A stretch of DNA of 17,057 bases from an uncultured Bacteroidales bacterium (lineage in GTDB: Bacteria > Bacteroidota > Bacteroidia > Bacteroidales > Bacteroidaceae), in NCBI GenBank assembly GCA_902783615.1, contig CACZRQ010000088.1, forward strand, positions 1-17,057, written 5' to 3'. Positions 1 through 7,651 of the stretch are shown one piece after another. The notes beneath the pieces were generated by a model that ran no database searches, was not told where the DNA came from, and worked only from the letters and a program-made list of their open reading frames with translations. Every line of letters starts with the position of its first letter. Positions within the stretch are counted from its first letter, which is position 1. The position numbers and the translations under genes are program-made.

Positions 1-97
1 CTACCACCAGCAGGAGCTGCGCCAGGACCACCAGCACCAGGACCACCAGGCCTACCACCAGCAGGAGCTGCGCCAGGACCACCAGCGGGAGCTGCAG
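1..97. repeat. Tandem 51-bp repeat encoding Ala/Pro/Gly-rich tract
   Basis: The 34 bases at 1-34 recur exactly at 52-85, a period of 51 bp (17 codons). In frame on the minus strand this encodes repeats of the type GGPGAAPAGG. The repeat is cut by the window edge, so the copy number is unknown. It lies inside the isomerase-like gene and does not break its frame. Confidence 0.8.
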
Positions 98-437
98 GCT
101 GTGCATTTCTCATAGCTTCCTGCATGATGCGTTGCATCGGATTTGCAGGAATACCCATATATGATTCAAGGTCACCACTCATCAGCTCGATGGTGCTGAT
201 ACCTGTTTCCTTGCAATACTTCACAATGTTCTCCAGTCCACCTGGCATAGAGCGCCAGCTATAAGTGATAGTACCGATGGCCACACCATTGAACACAGAA
301 TTTGGTTTGCCATCAGCAGCAGGAGCGGCAGGCTTTTCAGCACCGCCTGTGCAAGATGAGAGCAATGATGGTGCCAAAGCAGCAGCACCGATAGCAGCAA
401 AAGATTTGCCTAAAAAAGCACGTCTTGATTTATCCAT
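1..437 (-). CDS. Sugar phosphate isomerase/epimerase-like TIM-barrel protein, Tat/lipoprotein signal (partial, N-terminal part)
   Basis: Read on the minus strand from ATG at 437; the gene runs off the left edge, so only about 145 residues are visible. The N-terminus (MDKSRRAFLGKSFAAIG...) has a twin-arginine motif SRRAFLGK followed by a hydrophobic stretch and a lipobox-like LLSSC, so export by Tat and possible lipid anchoring are predicted. The following segment (VAIGTITYSWR...GLENIVKYCKETGISTIELMSGDLESYMGIPA) resembles the first strands of the xylose-isomerase-like / AP-endonuclease-2 TIM-barrel family, annotated as sugar phosphate isomerase/epimerase and frequent in Bacteroidota. After that comes an unusual Ala/Pro/Gly-rich tract encoded by a tandem DNA repeat. 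It lies 70 bp downstream of a Tat-exported Gfo/Idh oxidoreductase in the same direction, so the two probably form an operon acting on the same sugar outside the cytoplasm. The family call is moderately sure; the substrate is unknown. Confidence 0.75.
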   Translation of the reverse strand, partial: MDKSRRAFLGKSFAAIGAAALAPSLLSSCTGGAEKPAAPAADGKPNSVFNGVAIGTITYSWRSMPGGLENIVKYCKETGISTIELMSGDLESYMGIPANPMQRIMQEAMRNAQPAAPAGGPGAAPAGGRPGGPGAGGPGAAPAGG

Positions 438-456
438 TAGTTATATAAAAGTTAAG

Positions 457-487
457 CCTCCACCTCTCTTTGGGCAAGAGGTAGAGG
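457..487 (-). other. Intercistronic hairpin between the oxidoreductase and isomerase genes
   Basis: On the minus strand CCTCTACCTCT (487-477) pairs with AGAGGTGGAGG (467-457) around a 9-nt loop, an 11-bp stem with one G-T wobble. It lies between the stop codon of the oxidoreductase (508) and the start of the isomerase (437). The sequence after it is CTTAACTTTT rather than a pure T run, so a partial attenuator or an mRNA processing/stability element is more likely than a full terminator. Confidence 0.5.
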
Positions 488-507
488 CGATTAATAATCT
501 GATTGGT

Positions 508-2022
508 TTAGATAGCTGGCAACTCCCAACCCTTACGATATTCGTAGTGGAAGTATTCGTTAGCCTCTTCACAGTTGGTGATGCGCATGTTGGCTGCATC
601 GTATTCCAACGTGATGTTGGTGTTCTGAGCAGCTACAGCAATGTTGGTCAGCAACATGATCTCAGTCAGCTTAGCAGCGATTTCAAAGTCGTTGGCAGCC
701 TTACGACCTTCCTTGATAGCCTCAACCCAGTCAACATAGATATTCTTCGGACGAGTGATGACCTTAGCAGGCTCCTTGAAGTTCGGACGGTTTGGAACGA
801 GCTCAGGACTTGCACCATGAGTTCCGTGCATCATCATGCCCTTGTCGCCCACATAGAGGCACTCACGCAGTGCGCGACCGTTCTCCAGTTCGAATGGACG
901 ATAAGGCTTGATACCACCGTCAGTCCAAGTAACCACGCACTCAGGCATCTTGATCTTCTTCTTGCCATCCAGTGAATCCACCTCACGAGCAGGGAAGTGA
1001 TACTTCACAGCCTCTGCCTGTGGCAAGTATTCCTTATTATAAGGAGTAGTGGTAGCCATGATCTTGTCAGGCATACCCAGACCCAATGCCCAGATAGGAG
1101 CATCGAAGGTGTGAGCACCCATATCACCCATAGCACCAGTACCATAGTCCCACAATCCACGCCAAGAGAAGTGCAATGAAGCTTCGTTGTAAGGCTTCTC
1201 AGGAGCAGGGCCTAACCACAGGTCATAATCCAGTGTCTGAGGAATGGTCTGTGCAGGCAGACGATCAAAGTAACCCTGCTTCCACATTGGGCGGTTCGAC
1301 CACATGTGTACCTCAGTTACATTGCCAATCACACCATTGCGAATCCACTCAACAGTCTGGTAGGTACCTTCAGTATTGTGACCCTGGTTACCCATCTGAG
1401 TCACCACACCAGTCTTCTTAGCCAACTCAGCCAAGTAACGCACTTCCTTGATAGTCTTAGCCATAGGTTTCTCAACGAACACAGCCTTGCCAGCCTTCAT
1501 TGCTGTAGCAGCGATGATGGCGTGGGTATGGTCAGGAGTGGCAATCAGATAGCCATCCACATCCTTTTCCTTTTCAATCAGTTCGCGGAAGTCAGTATAT
1601 CTCTTAGCCTTGTAGTAGGCATTAAAAATAGGAGCACCATATTCAGTATCCACATCGCACAATGCATAGATATTGGCATGATGGATAGGCTCCTTGCCTG
1701 CATCACCCATCTGTACGATGTTATCGGAAGCACGGCGTGCACGCTGCAACTGGATACCTGCGTAAGGCTGCATAGTTGCCCATTTCATACCACCAGCACC
1801 ATTACGCTTTACAGGAGCATCTGGATCTGCTATATTCTGCAAGTCGCCAGCACCCTGATTACCGAAACCGATACCTGCGATATTGATTTGATCACTTGGG
1901 GGAACATGACCATAGGTCTTACCCAACACCACACTCGGAGCGATGGTGAAGCCGGCCACTGCAGCAGCGCCAGTCTTCACAAAGCTCCTACGAGAGAACA
2001 TCATGGAATTAGATTCGCTCAT
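508..2022 (-). CDS. Gfo/Idh/MocA family oxidoreductase with Tat signal
   Basis: A 504-residue NAD(P)-dependent sugar oxidoreductase of the Gfo/Idh/MocA superfamily. The N-terminus has a Tat motif (FSRRSFVK, residues 9-16) and a hydrophobic stretch, so it is probably exported folded with its cofactor. The Rossmann glycine motif is GIGFGNQGAGD (residues 50-60), the second strand ends in ALCDVD (about 120-125), ATPDHTH lies at 161-167, and the family EKP motif at 184-186 (FVEKPMAK). A GDMGAHTFDAP segment follows in the C-terminal alpha/beta domain. About 50 residues (roughly 61-115) are inserted between the first and second Rossmann elements. ATG at 2022 puts the Tat motif at the usual distance. 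GH109-type or 3-keto-sugar-forming activity is possible, because this superfamily includes NAD-dependent glycosidases and dehydrogenases. The substrate cannot be read from sequence. Confidence 0.88.
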   Translation of the reverse strand: MSESNSMMFSRRSFVKTGAAAVAGFTIAPSVVLGKTYGHVPPSDQINIAGIGFGNQGAGDLQNIADPDAPVKRNGAGGMKWATMQPYAGIQLQRARRASDNIVQMGDAGKEPIHHANIYALCDVDTEYGAPIFNAYYKAKRYTDFRELIEKEKDVDGYLIATPDHTHAIIAATAMKAGKAVFVEKPMAKTIKEVRYLAELAKKTGVVTQMGNQGHNTEGTYQTVEWIRNGVIGNVTEVHMWSNRPMWKQGYFDRLPAQTIPQTLDYDLWLGPAPEKPYNEASLHFSWRGLWDYGTGAMGDMGAHTFDAPIWALGLGMPDKIMATTTPYNKEYLPQAEAVKYHFPAREVDSLDGKKKIKMPECVVTWTDGGIKPYRPFELENGRALRECLYVGDKGMMMHGTHGASPELVPNRPNFKEPAKVITRPKNIYVDWVEAIKEGRKAANDFEIAAKLTEIMLLTNIAVAAQNTNITLEYDAANMRITNCEEANEYFHYEYRKGWELPAI

Positions 2023-2157
2023 AAATTTTTGTTTTAAATTAAAAAATAAACCTTATTAACCTTATGCCAAACCCAATGCAACTTTGATTTGACATCGCTA
2101 ATATACAACACCCCCTACAAACTCAACATTAACCCTCATTTAATACCTTATTAAACC

Positions 2158-2176
2158 AGGGCTAACAAAGGGCTAA
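2158..2176 (-). promoter_or_regulatory. Candidate operator: 11-bp-spaced direct repeat upstream of the oxidoreductase gene
   Basis: On the minus strand the octamer TTAGCCCT occurs twice (2176-2169 and 2165-2158) with a 3-nt spacer, giving 11-bp periodicity. A related copy in the opposite orientation (AGGGTTAA on the minus strand) lies at 2136-2129. The site is about 140 bp upstream of the oxidoreductase start and just downstream of the gene for a SARP/OmpR-like regulator. Proteins of that winged-helix type commonly bind direct repeats with about 11-bp spacing. The link to this regulator is inference. Confidence 0.4.
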
Positions 2177-2261
2177 TTTACTCAACAGAATAAGAGTAAT
2201 CAATTGAAATACAATGTTGAATAAAAAATTTAGAAAAGAGTGAAAATTTTTCTCAAGACGG

Positions 2262-4886
2262 CTAATTCTCGATTACTTTTGCTGCATTCACCAAGTCATC
2301 GAAGCTCATCTTGAAGCTTTCGCCGTATGCTTCGGCATACTCAGCGCAGAAGCTTTCATAGGCATAGCGAGCCTGCTTGAAATTGTTCTGGCTGATCAAC
2401 GCACGGGTCAGATAAGCCAATGCCTCCTCATTGCATGGGTCATTCTCCAGAATCTTGTTGGCGATATGAATCACCTCGTCAGCCTCAGCTGGCAACTGAT
2501 AGGAACTGATGAATCGCGTCATCACATCCACCGCCGTGTTGCAGATATAGCTCTTGTCATCATCCAACCAGTTGAACGACTCTCCAGCAAATGCTTCTCC
2601 ACGCTGAATCAGTTCGAAGAAGCGTTCGAAATCCTTGCGGGTTTCTATGCGCTTACCCTCCAGCATCGCCAAGCATTGCACATAGTCGCAAAACACATCC
2701 CTGCTCATCACCACCACATATCTATTGGCATGGAAAGCAATCTCCACCTTGTTCAGGCGTTCCAAAATTTTACGCAACTTCAACACCGACACACTGCGCA
2801 AACTCTTGGCATTCTTACTGTCCTTACCCCAGATATAGTCATTCATCTCTGCACCATTGATGCCATGCTTGCCTCGCAGGGAGTTGATCAACAGTAAGAA
2901 AAACAGGCGTTTCAACTTGGGGGTAAACAAAGTCGTGATATCCTCTCCATCCTTGTCTATCACCTGGAACTGTCCAAAGATGCGGATGCTATTCTTCCCC
3001 ATTGGCTTTGCACTTTCAACCTGAAGCAGCTCCTTGCCCTCCTCAACCATTTCAGGCAATGCGCCATTCTTCTTGATCCAATGATGCTGAGTACGCCATC
3101 TGAAATACCAATACAGCGCCAAGATGGCCAACACAAGTACCACAAGGCCAGTCAGCAACCAGCTGTTTCTCTGCCAGAAAGGAGTGCCAGGCGACACCTG
3201 CAGCTCTATCACCTGATTGCTCAAGCCCAGAATCTCTTTCTCGCTCAGCACCCTCGACCAGATGGCGAGATTGTCAATCATGCCTGCGTAATACGACTGG
3301 TTGATGCTGGTATAGCCCACATACAAGCTGTCGCTGCCCATATAGCCAGGCCTGCCTGTAGCTACCGCATCCAACTTGCCATTCACGAAGATGGCCTGTT
3401 CGCCATTCTGCTTGTTGAATCGCCAGGTCAGGTTATACCATCTATTGGGCTCAATCGTGGTTCTTCCCTCTATGTCATTGTTATAGAAGCCCATGTAAGG
3501 TTTCTTGTCGCGCACCAGCAAATGCAGAGCCTGCTGGTAGGCACTGGTCTTCGAGCCAATGATGCAATAGTCCTGCTTCCCCTCCTCATATTTTGGAATC
3601 TTGAACCACACCTGAACCGTAAAGTCGTGGTCGCGCAGGTGAAGGTCTTGCGAAGTAGGTAGGTTCAGCTTACTCTCATTGTCGAAATAGGCCACCTGTC
3701 CATGACTCGTATCAAAGCTGAATTCCACACCTTGGTTTGCCACAACAATCTGCTTGGCAGATGCGTTCTCCATCTCCCCATTGAAAGGCAACCACAGCTC
3801 CAAGTCCTCGTCAATGTTCACAGGGGTAGCATTGAAGGAAGCCATCATCGTCCTTTTCTGGTCGCCTGTTGCATACAACTTTTCAGGTTGCACCCTATAG
3901 CCTGGAGCCAACGGACTGAGCATCATCTCCATTCCATTCTCCAAGGGGAAGCAGAAAAGACCAGTGGTGGCATTGTTCATTCCTTCCCAATTCACATAAT
4001 TCACCAATTCCTCGTGACTCACCACAGCGCCATACACCAGATTAAAGCTCCTGACATTCCGCATTGTAGCCCCCACCCAAGCATCATACTTGTCTATGAT
4101 GATGAAATTGGGCACGCGTCCTTCATTGATCCAAGTGTCCCTCACCAAATTCACCAAATAAGGTGTAAAGCGTGATGTTTCATACAGGCTTCCACCCCTC
4201 AACTGCATGGCTTCCACATTATTGAAGCCCGTAAAGAGCGTCAGGTTTTTCTTCATCTTGTCTTCCTGCTGTTCCACACCATTCATGTAATTCCCCCAAT
4301 CGGGGTCAGTATGCACCACCAGTTCGTTCATGGGATGCAGCCACGACGGACTGTTCACATGTTCCTGAACCTCAAACACAACCAGCCGTTTCTCGTTAGC
4401 TTTCATCTCCTGAAGGGCTGGCCAGGTGGTGCGCTGGCCATATTCAAACAGAATTCCTGTGAGGTCGGCATCCGCAAAGGCAGATGTCAAATCCAGCTCC
4501 ACATTGAAATCCAGGAATAGGGTGATGAACTGATAGGGATTGGCTTCGAGACTCTGTTTGATGTCTCGCAGGGCATTGACAAATGGCACAAAGGTTCCAT
4601 CAGGCTTACGCATCACCACCTGATTGCTTCGCTCATCTCCTTTCAGGTAGAAATAGAATCCCTCCACCTGCCCACGAAGCAGCTCTGCCACCGATGCCGT
4701 TTCTTTCGAAAAGGTGTTCAAGCATGAATAGTTGGAAATGACAAAGAGGCTCTCACCATAGGTAAGGCCCGCCTCCACATCGGCGATGCGCTGGCTATTA
4801 CTATTAGCCTGTTGCGCCTGAACTGAACCCCATTGAAATGCCGTCAGCAGACACACCATTATATATATAAAGCGTACTCTTTTCAT
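2262..4886 (-). CDS. Transmembrane regulator: PI-PLC-like and LamG sensor domains, TM helix, SARP-like winged helix and BTAD/TPR domain
   Basis: An 874-residue one-component signalling protein. Visible parts in order: signal peptide (1-24, ending SVQA); a PI-PLC X-like TIM barrel (about 45-335; SNYSCLNTF at 51-59 and PFVNALRDIKQSLEANPYQF at 101-120 match the THNSYL and 'PFEDVL...HP' regions of that fold); a LamG-like jellyroll (about 385-556; DFTVQVWFKI, NRWYNLTWRF, GMIDNLAIWSRVLSEKEI); one TM helix (about 576-594); then a cytoplasmic winged helix (about 633-730; IRIFGQFQVIDKDG, SVSVLKLRKILERL, ANRYVVVMS) and a helical BTAD/TPR-type domain (740-874). The last two resemble SARP-family regulators. 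The likely role is to sense an outer ligand, perhaps a carbohydrate, and regulate the downstream genes. The usual PI-PLC catalytic histidines are not evident, so the barrel is probably a binding domain. Architecture is clear; ligand and targets are unknown. Confidence 0.82.
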   Translation of the reverse strand: MKRVRFIYIMVCLLTAFQWGSVQAQQANSNSQRIADVEAGLTYGESLFVISNYSCLNTFSKETASVAELLRGQVEGFYFYLKGDERSNQVVMRKPDGTFVPFVNALRDIKQSLEANPYQFITLFLDFNVELDLTSAFADADLTGILFEYGQRTTWPALQEMKANEKRLVVFEVQEHVNSPSWLHPMNELVVHTDPDWGNYMNGVEQQEDKMKKNLTLFTGFNNVEAMQLRGGSLYETSRFTPYLVNLVRDTWINEGRVPNFIIIDKYDAWVGATMRNVRSFNLVYGAVVSHEELVNYVNWEGMNNATTGLFCFPLENGMEMMLSPLAPGYRVQPEKLYATGDQKRTMMASFNATPVNIDEDLELWLPFNGEMENASAKQIVVANQGVEFSFDTSHGQVAYFDNESKLNLPTSQDLHLRDHDFTVQVWFKIPKYEEGKQDYCIIGSKTSAYQQALHLLVRDKKPYMGFYNNDIEGRTTIEPNRWYNLTWRFNKQNGEQAIFVNGKLDAVATGRPGYMGSDSLYVGYTSINQSYYAGMIDNLAIWSRVLSEKEILGLSNQVIELQVSPGTPFWQRNSWLLTGLVVLVLAILALYWYFRWRTQHHWIKKNGALPEMVEEGKELLQVESAKPMGKNSIRIFGQFQVIDKDGEDITTLFTPKLKRLFFLLLINSLRGKHGINGAEMNDYIWGKDSKNAKSLRSVSVLKLRKILERLNKVEIAFHANRYVVVMSRDVFCDYVQCLAMLEGKRIETRKDFERFFELIQRGEAFAGESFNWLDDDKSYICNTAVDVMTRFISSYQLPAEADEVIHIANKILENDPCNEEALAYLTRALISQNNFKQARYAYESFCAEYAEAYGESFKMSFDDLVNAAKVIEN

Positions 4887-4908
4887 GTTTCATCAATGCA
4901 AGATAGCA

Positions 4909-4940
4909 CAAAAATAGGTTTTTATTGTGAAATTGCCATA
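4909..4940 (-). promoter_or_regulatory. Bacteroidota-type promoter of the transmembrane regulator gene
   Basis: On the minus strand the -7 element TATTTTTG (4916-4909) matches TAnnTTTG exactly. A -33-like TATG (4940-4937) precedes it by 20 bp. It lies 22 bp upstream of the regulator ATG (4886). Confidence 0.55.
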
Positions 4941-4979
4941 AAAAAACGCAAGAAATCGAGTTTTACCAAATTAAAATCG

Positions 4980-4987
4980 TAAATTCG
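4980..4987 (+). promoter_or_regulatory. Candidate -7 element for pepD
   Basis: TAAATTCG differs from TAnnTTTG at one base and lies 43 bp upstream of the pepD ATG. No clear -33 TTTG was seen at the expected distance, so this is tentative. Confidence 0.35.
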
Positions 4988-5030
4988 CACACCATGAAGA
5001 AATATTTTTAACATTTAAACAACAATTCTA

Positions 5031-6488
5031 ATGAGTACAATACTGGAATTAGCCCCTCAAGGGGTATGGAAGAATTTCCATGCGCTCACACAGATTCCCC
5101 GTCCTTCAGGACACTGCGAGGAGGTGAGCGAGTATTTAGTGAACTTCGGTAAGAACCTTGGTCTCGAGGCTTTCATTGATGGTGCAGGCAATGTGGTGAT
5201 TCGCAAGCCGGCTACTCCTGGTATGGAGAACCGCCGTGGTGTAGTGCTGCAGGCTCACATGGATATGGTGCCTCAAAAGGTGGCCGATGTGGAGCACAAC
5301 TTTGTGAAAGACCCTATCCAGACATGGATCGATGGCGAGTGGGTGCGCGCTAAGGGTACTACCTTAGGTGCCGACGATGGTCTGGGCGTTGCAGCCATCA
5401 TGGCTGTGCTGGAATCGAAAGACATTCAGCATGGTCCGCTGGAAGCGCTCATCACCAAGGACGAGGAAACGGGCATGTTTGGTGCCTTCGCCCTGAGCCC
5501 TGACACCTTGCAAGGCGACATTCTGTTGAACCTCGACTCAGAAACTGAAGGGGAGCTCTACATTGGTTGCGCTGGTGGTTTGGACATCACCTCAAGCATG
5601 CAGTATCAGGAGGTGGCTCCAACACCTGGATTCATTGCCAAGAAGCTTGTGCTGAAGGGCTTGCGTGGTGGACACTCAGGCATGGAAATCAACGAGGGTC
5701 GTGCCAATGCCATCAAGCAGCTGGCTCGCGTGGTTCACGATCTGTTGGTGGAATTCGATTGTGAATTGGCTTCTTTCGGAGGCGGCAACATGCGCAATGC
5801 CATTCCTCGCGAGGCTCAGGCAGTTCTGTTGTTCAATCCTGATGATATGGAAGGCCTCGATGTGTATATCCAGGAATATGAGGCTCAATTGAATGCCGAG
5901 TTCTATCCCATCGAGAAGGACATCTACCTGAAGATGGAGGACGTTGACACCCCAGCCACCAAGATACCTGAGGAGATCCAAGACAACATCATCGCTGTCA
6001 TCATGGCTTGCCAGGACGGCACCATGCGCATGATTCCTACAGTTCCTGATACCGTTGAGACATCTTCCAACCTGGCCATCGTAAATGTGGGTGGCGGCAA
6101 TGTGGAAATCAAGATTCTGGCTCGCAGCTCTAATGACGCCATGAAGGATTATCTGGCTGATTGCCTGGAGTCTTGCTTCAACATGGCAGGATTGAAGACC
6201 AAAACAAGTGGTGGTTACTCTGGCTGGCAGCCCAATGTGGATTCTCCTATCCTTGCGGCTATGCGCAAGAGTTACCAGGAGCAGTTTGGCAAGGAGCCTT
6301 TGGTGAAGGTGATTCATGCAGGCTTGGAGTGTGGCATCATTGGTGCCATCTATCCCAAGATGGATATGATTTCCTTCGGCCCAACGCTGGAGTCGCCTCA
6401 CACACCAGGCGAGCGCGCTTTCATCCCAAGTGTGCCCAAGTTCTGGGACTTCTTGGTAGCTACATTGGCACAGGTGCCTGAAAAATAA
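5031..6488 (+). CDS. pepD: Xaa-His dipeptidase (aminoacyl-histidine dipeptidase, peptidase M20C)
   Basis: A 485-residue cytosolic di-zinc peptidase that cleaves Xaa-His dipeptides such as carnosine-like substrates. Length and motifs match PepD throughout: VVLQAHMDM with His76 and Asp78, TLGADDGLG with the bridging Asp at 115/116, TKDEETGMFGA with the catalytic Glu and metal Glu at 145-146, LNLDSE with Asp169, GGHSG in the lid domain region, and SPHTPGER with the C-terminal metal His457. The ATG at 5031 gives the normal family start (LAPQGVWKNFHALTQIPRPSG). It is divergent from the transmembrane regulator and followed after 14 bp by an acyltransferase gene, with which it probably shares a transcript, although no functional link is obvious. 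Confidence 0.95.
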   Translation: MSTILELAPQGVWKNFHALTQIPRPSGHCEEVSEYLVNFGKNLGLEAFIDGAGNVVIRKPATPGMENRRGVVLQAHMDMVPQKVADVEHNFVKDPIQTWIDGEWVRAKGTTLGADDGLGVAAIMAVLESKDIQHGPLEALITKDEETGMFGAFALSPDTLQGDILLNLDSETEGELYIGCAGGLDITSSMQYQEVAPTPGFIAKKLVLKGLRGGHSGMEINEGRANAIKQLARVVHDLLVEFDCELASFGGGNMRNAIPREAQAVLLFNPDDMEGLDVYIQEYEAQLNAEFYPIEKDIYLKMEDVDTPATKIPEEIQDNIIAVIMACQDGTMRMIPTVPDTVETSSNLAIVNVGGGNVEIKILARSSNDAMKDYLADCLESCFNMAGLKTKTSGGYSGWQPNVDSPILAAMRKSYQEQFGKEPLVKVIHAGLECGIIGAIYPKMDMISFGPTLESPHTPGERAFIPSVPKFWDFLVATLAQVPEK

Positions 6489-6502
6489 TCTTTTAGCTTG
6501 GA

Positions 6503-7612
6503 ATGAAGAACGAAAGATACGACCTGTTAGATGGTTTAAGAGGAGTAGCAGCATTGATGGTACTCCTCTACCATATATTCAACGACTCGAAGAGTTTCTT
6601 TGTGTGGCCAACGCCAGTCAACGAATTCTTCCACAGCTTCTTGGGCGTTGATTTCTTCTTCATCCTCTCAGGCTTTGTGATGGGATACGCCTACGACATG
6701 CAATGGAACCGCATGTCGTTGGGCGGTTTCATCAAGCGCCGCCTCATCCGCCTGCATCCTATGGTGGTGATGGGTGTATTGGTGGGGGCAGTGGTTTTCA
6801 TCATCCAAGGCTGCACCAAATGGGACGGCACATCAGTTCCTTGGCAGTCAGTGCTTTGGGCTACACTCTTGGGGCTCTTCCTCATTCCCTCTCCCACCAG
6901 CATGGATGTGCGAGGCAACACCGAACTGTATCCGCTGAATGGTGCCCACTGGTCGTTGTTCTTCGAATATTTAGGAAGTCTGCTTTATGGACTGATGCTG
7001 CATCGCATGTCCACCAAATGGTTGAAAATATGGGTGTTGCTCAGCATCGTCTGCTTGGCGGTCTATGCTTTCTGTCAAGAAGCGGGAGGTTTGCTCTATG
7101 GCTGGTCTGTCGAGCCTATCAACATGTTGGGAGGTGCTTTGCGCATGCTCTATGCCTATCCCATGGGCTTGCTGATGGCGCGTCTGTTCCGTGAGCGAAA
7201 GCCTTCGTCTTTGCAAGGGCATGTATTCCTGAAGAGCAGCATCGCGCTGGTGGTCATCTTGGCAATGCCCATCATTGGAGGCAAAACCGCAGAAACCATT
7301 TTCCAGCTCATCTGCAACGTGGTGTTCTTCCCTGCCATCATCTGGTATGCGGCTCGCGGCAAGGCTACTGGCACTAAGCAGAAGGTCATCTCCTTCCTTG
7401 GACGCCTGTCCTACCCCCTGTATGCCATCCATTTCCCTGTTATCTGCCTGCAGATCTCGATTGTGCAAGGCATGGGAGATGTCTATGAAACCAGTGCCCA
7501 ACCTTGGTCGGTGGTTCCCTTCTCTTTCCTCATCTCCCTCATCATCGCCATCCTCGCCATGAAGTACTACGACGAGCCTCTCCGCAGTTGGCTCAGGAGG
7601 AAACTGGGGTGA
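6503..7612 (+). CDS. Acyltransferase family 3 (OafA-like) multipass membrane protein
   Basis: A 369-residue inner-membrane acyltransferase of the Acyl_transf_3 family, which typically transfers acetyl or other acyl groups to surface glycans or lipids. The N-terminus YDLLDGLRGVAALMVLLYHI is diagnostic: R-G-x-A-A in the first helix and the family His in LYHIF. FFFILSGFVMGYAYD and IKRRLIRLHPMVV (the 'SGF' helix and the R-x-x-R-L-x-P loop) follow. About ten hydrophobic segments can be seen, ending in YYDEPLRSWLRRK. It starts 14 bp after pepD. Its stop at 7612 is 39 bp from the convergent peptide cassette. Length is normal and there is no extra SGNH domain. The acceptor is unknown. Confidence 0.92.
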   Translation: MKNERYDLLDGLRGVAALMVLLYHIFNDSKSFFVWPTPVNEFFHSFLGVDFFFILSGFVMGYAYDMQWNRMSLGGFIKRRLIRLHPMVVMGVLVGAVVFIIQGCTKWDGTSVPWQSVLWATLLGLFLIPSPTSMDVRGNTELYPLNGAHWSLFFEYLGSLLYGLMLHRMSTKWLKIWVLLSIVCLAVYAFCQEAGGLLYGWSVEPINMLGGALRMLYAYPMGLLMARLFRERKPSSLQGHVFLKSSIALVVILAMPIIGGKTAETIFQLICNVVFFPAIIWYAARGKATGTKQKVISFLGRLSYPLYAIHFPVICLQISIVQGMGDVYETSAQPWSVVPFSFLISLIIAILAMKYYDEPLRSWLRRKLG

Positions 7613-7651
7613 AGAGACATTTCAGTGAATTTATTCAAGTTTCGGAAATGG

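Noticed and set aside
265..975. A 236-codon plus-strand open frame
   Set aside because: It crosses the start of the isomerase-like gene and the end of the oxidoreductase gene in antisense; both minus-strand genes show clear family motifs and Tat signals.
5676..6554. A 292-codon minus-strand open frame
   Set aside because: It is antisense to pepD, whose metal-binding motifs are intact; the antisense translation is rich in Leu, His and Gln and resembles nothing.
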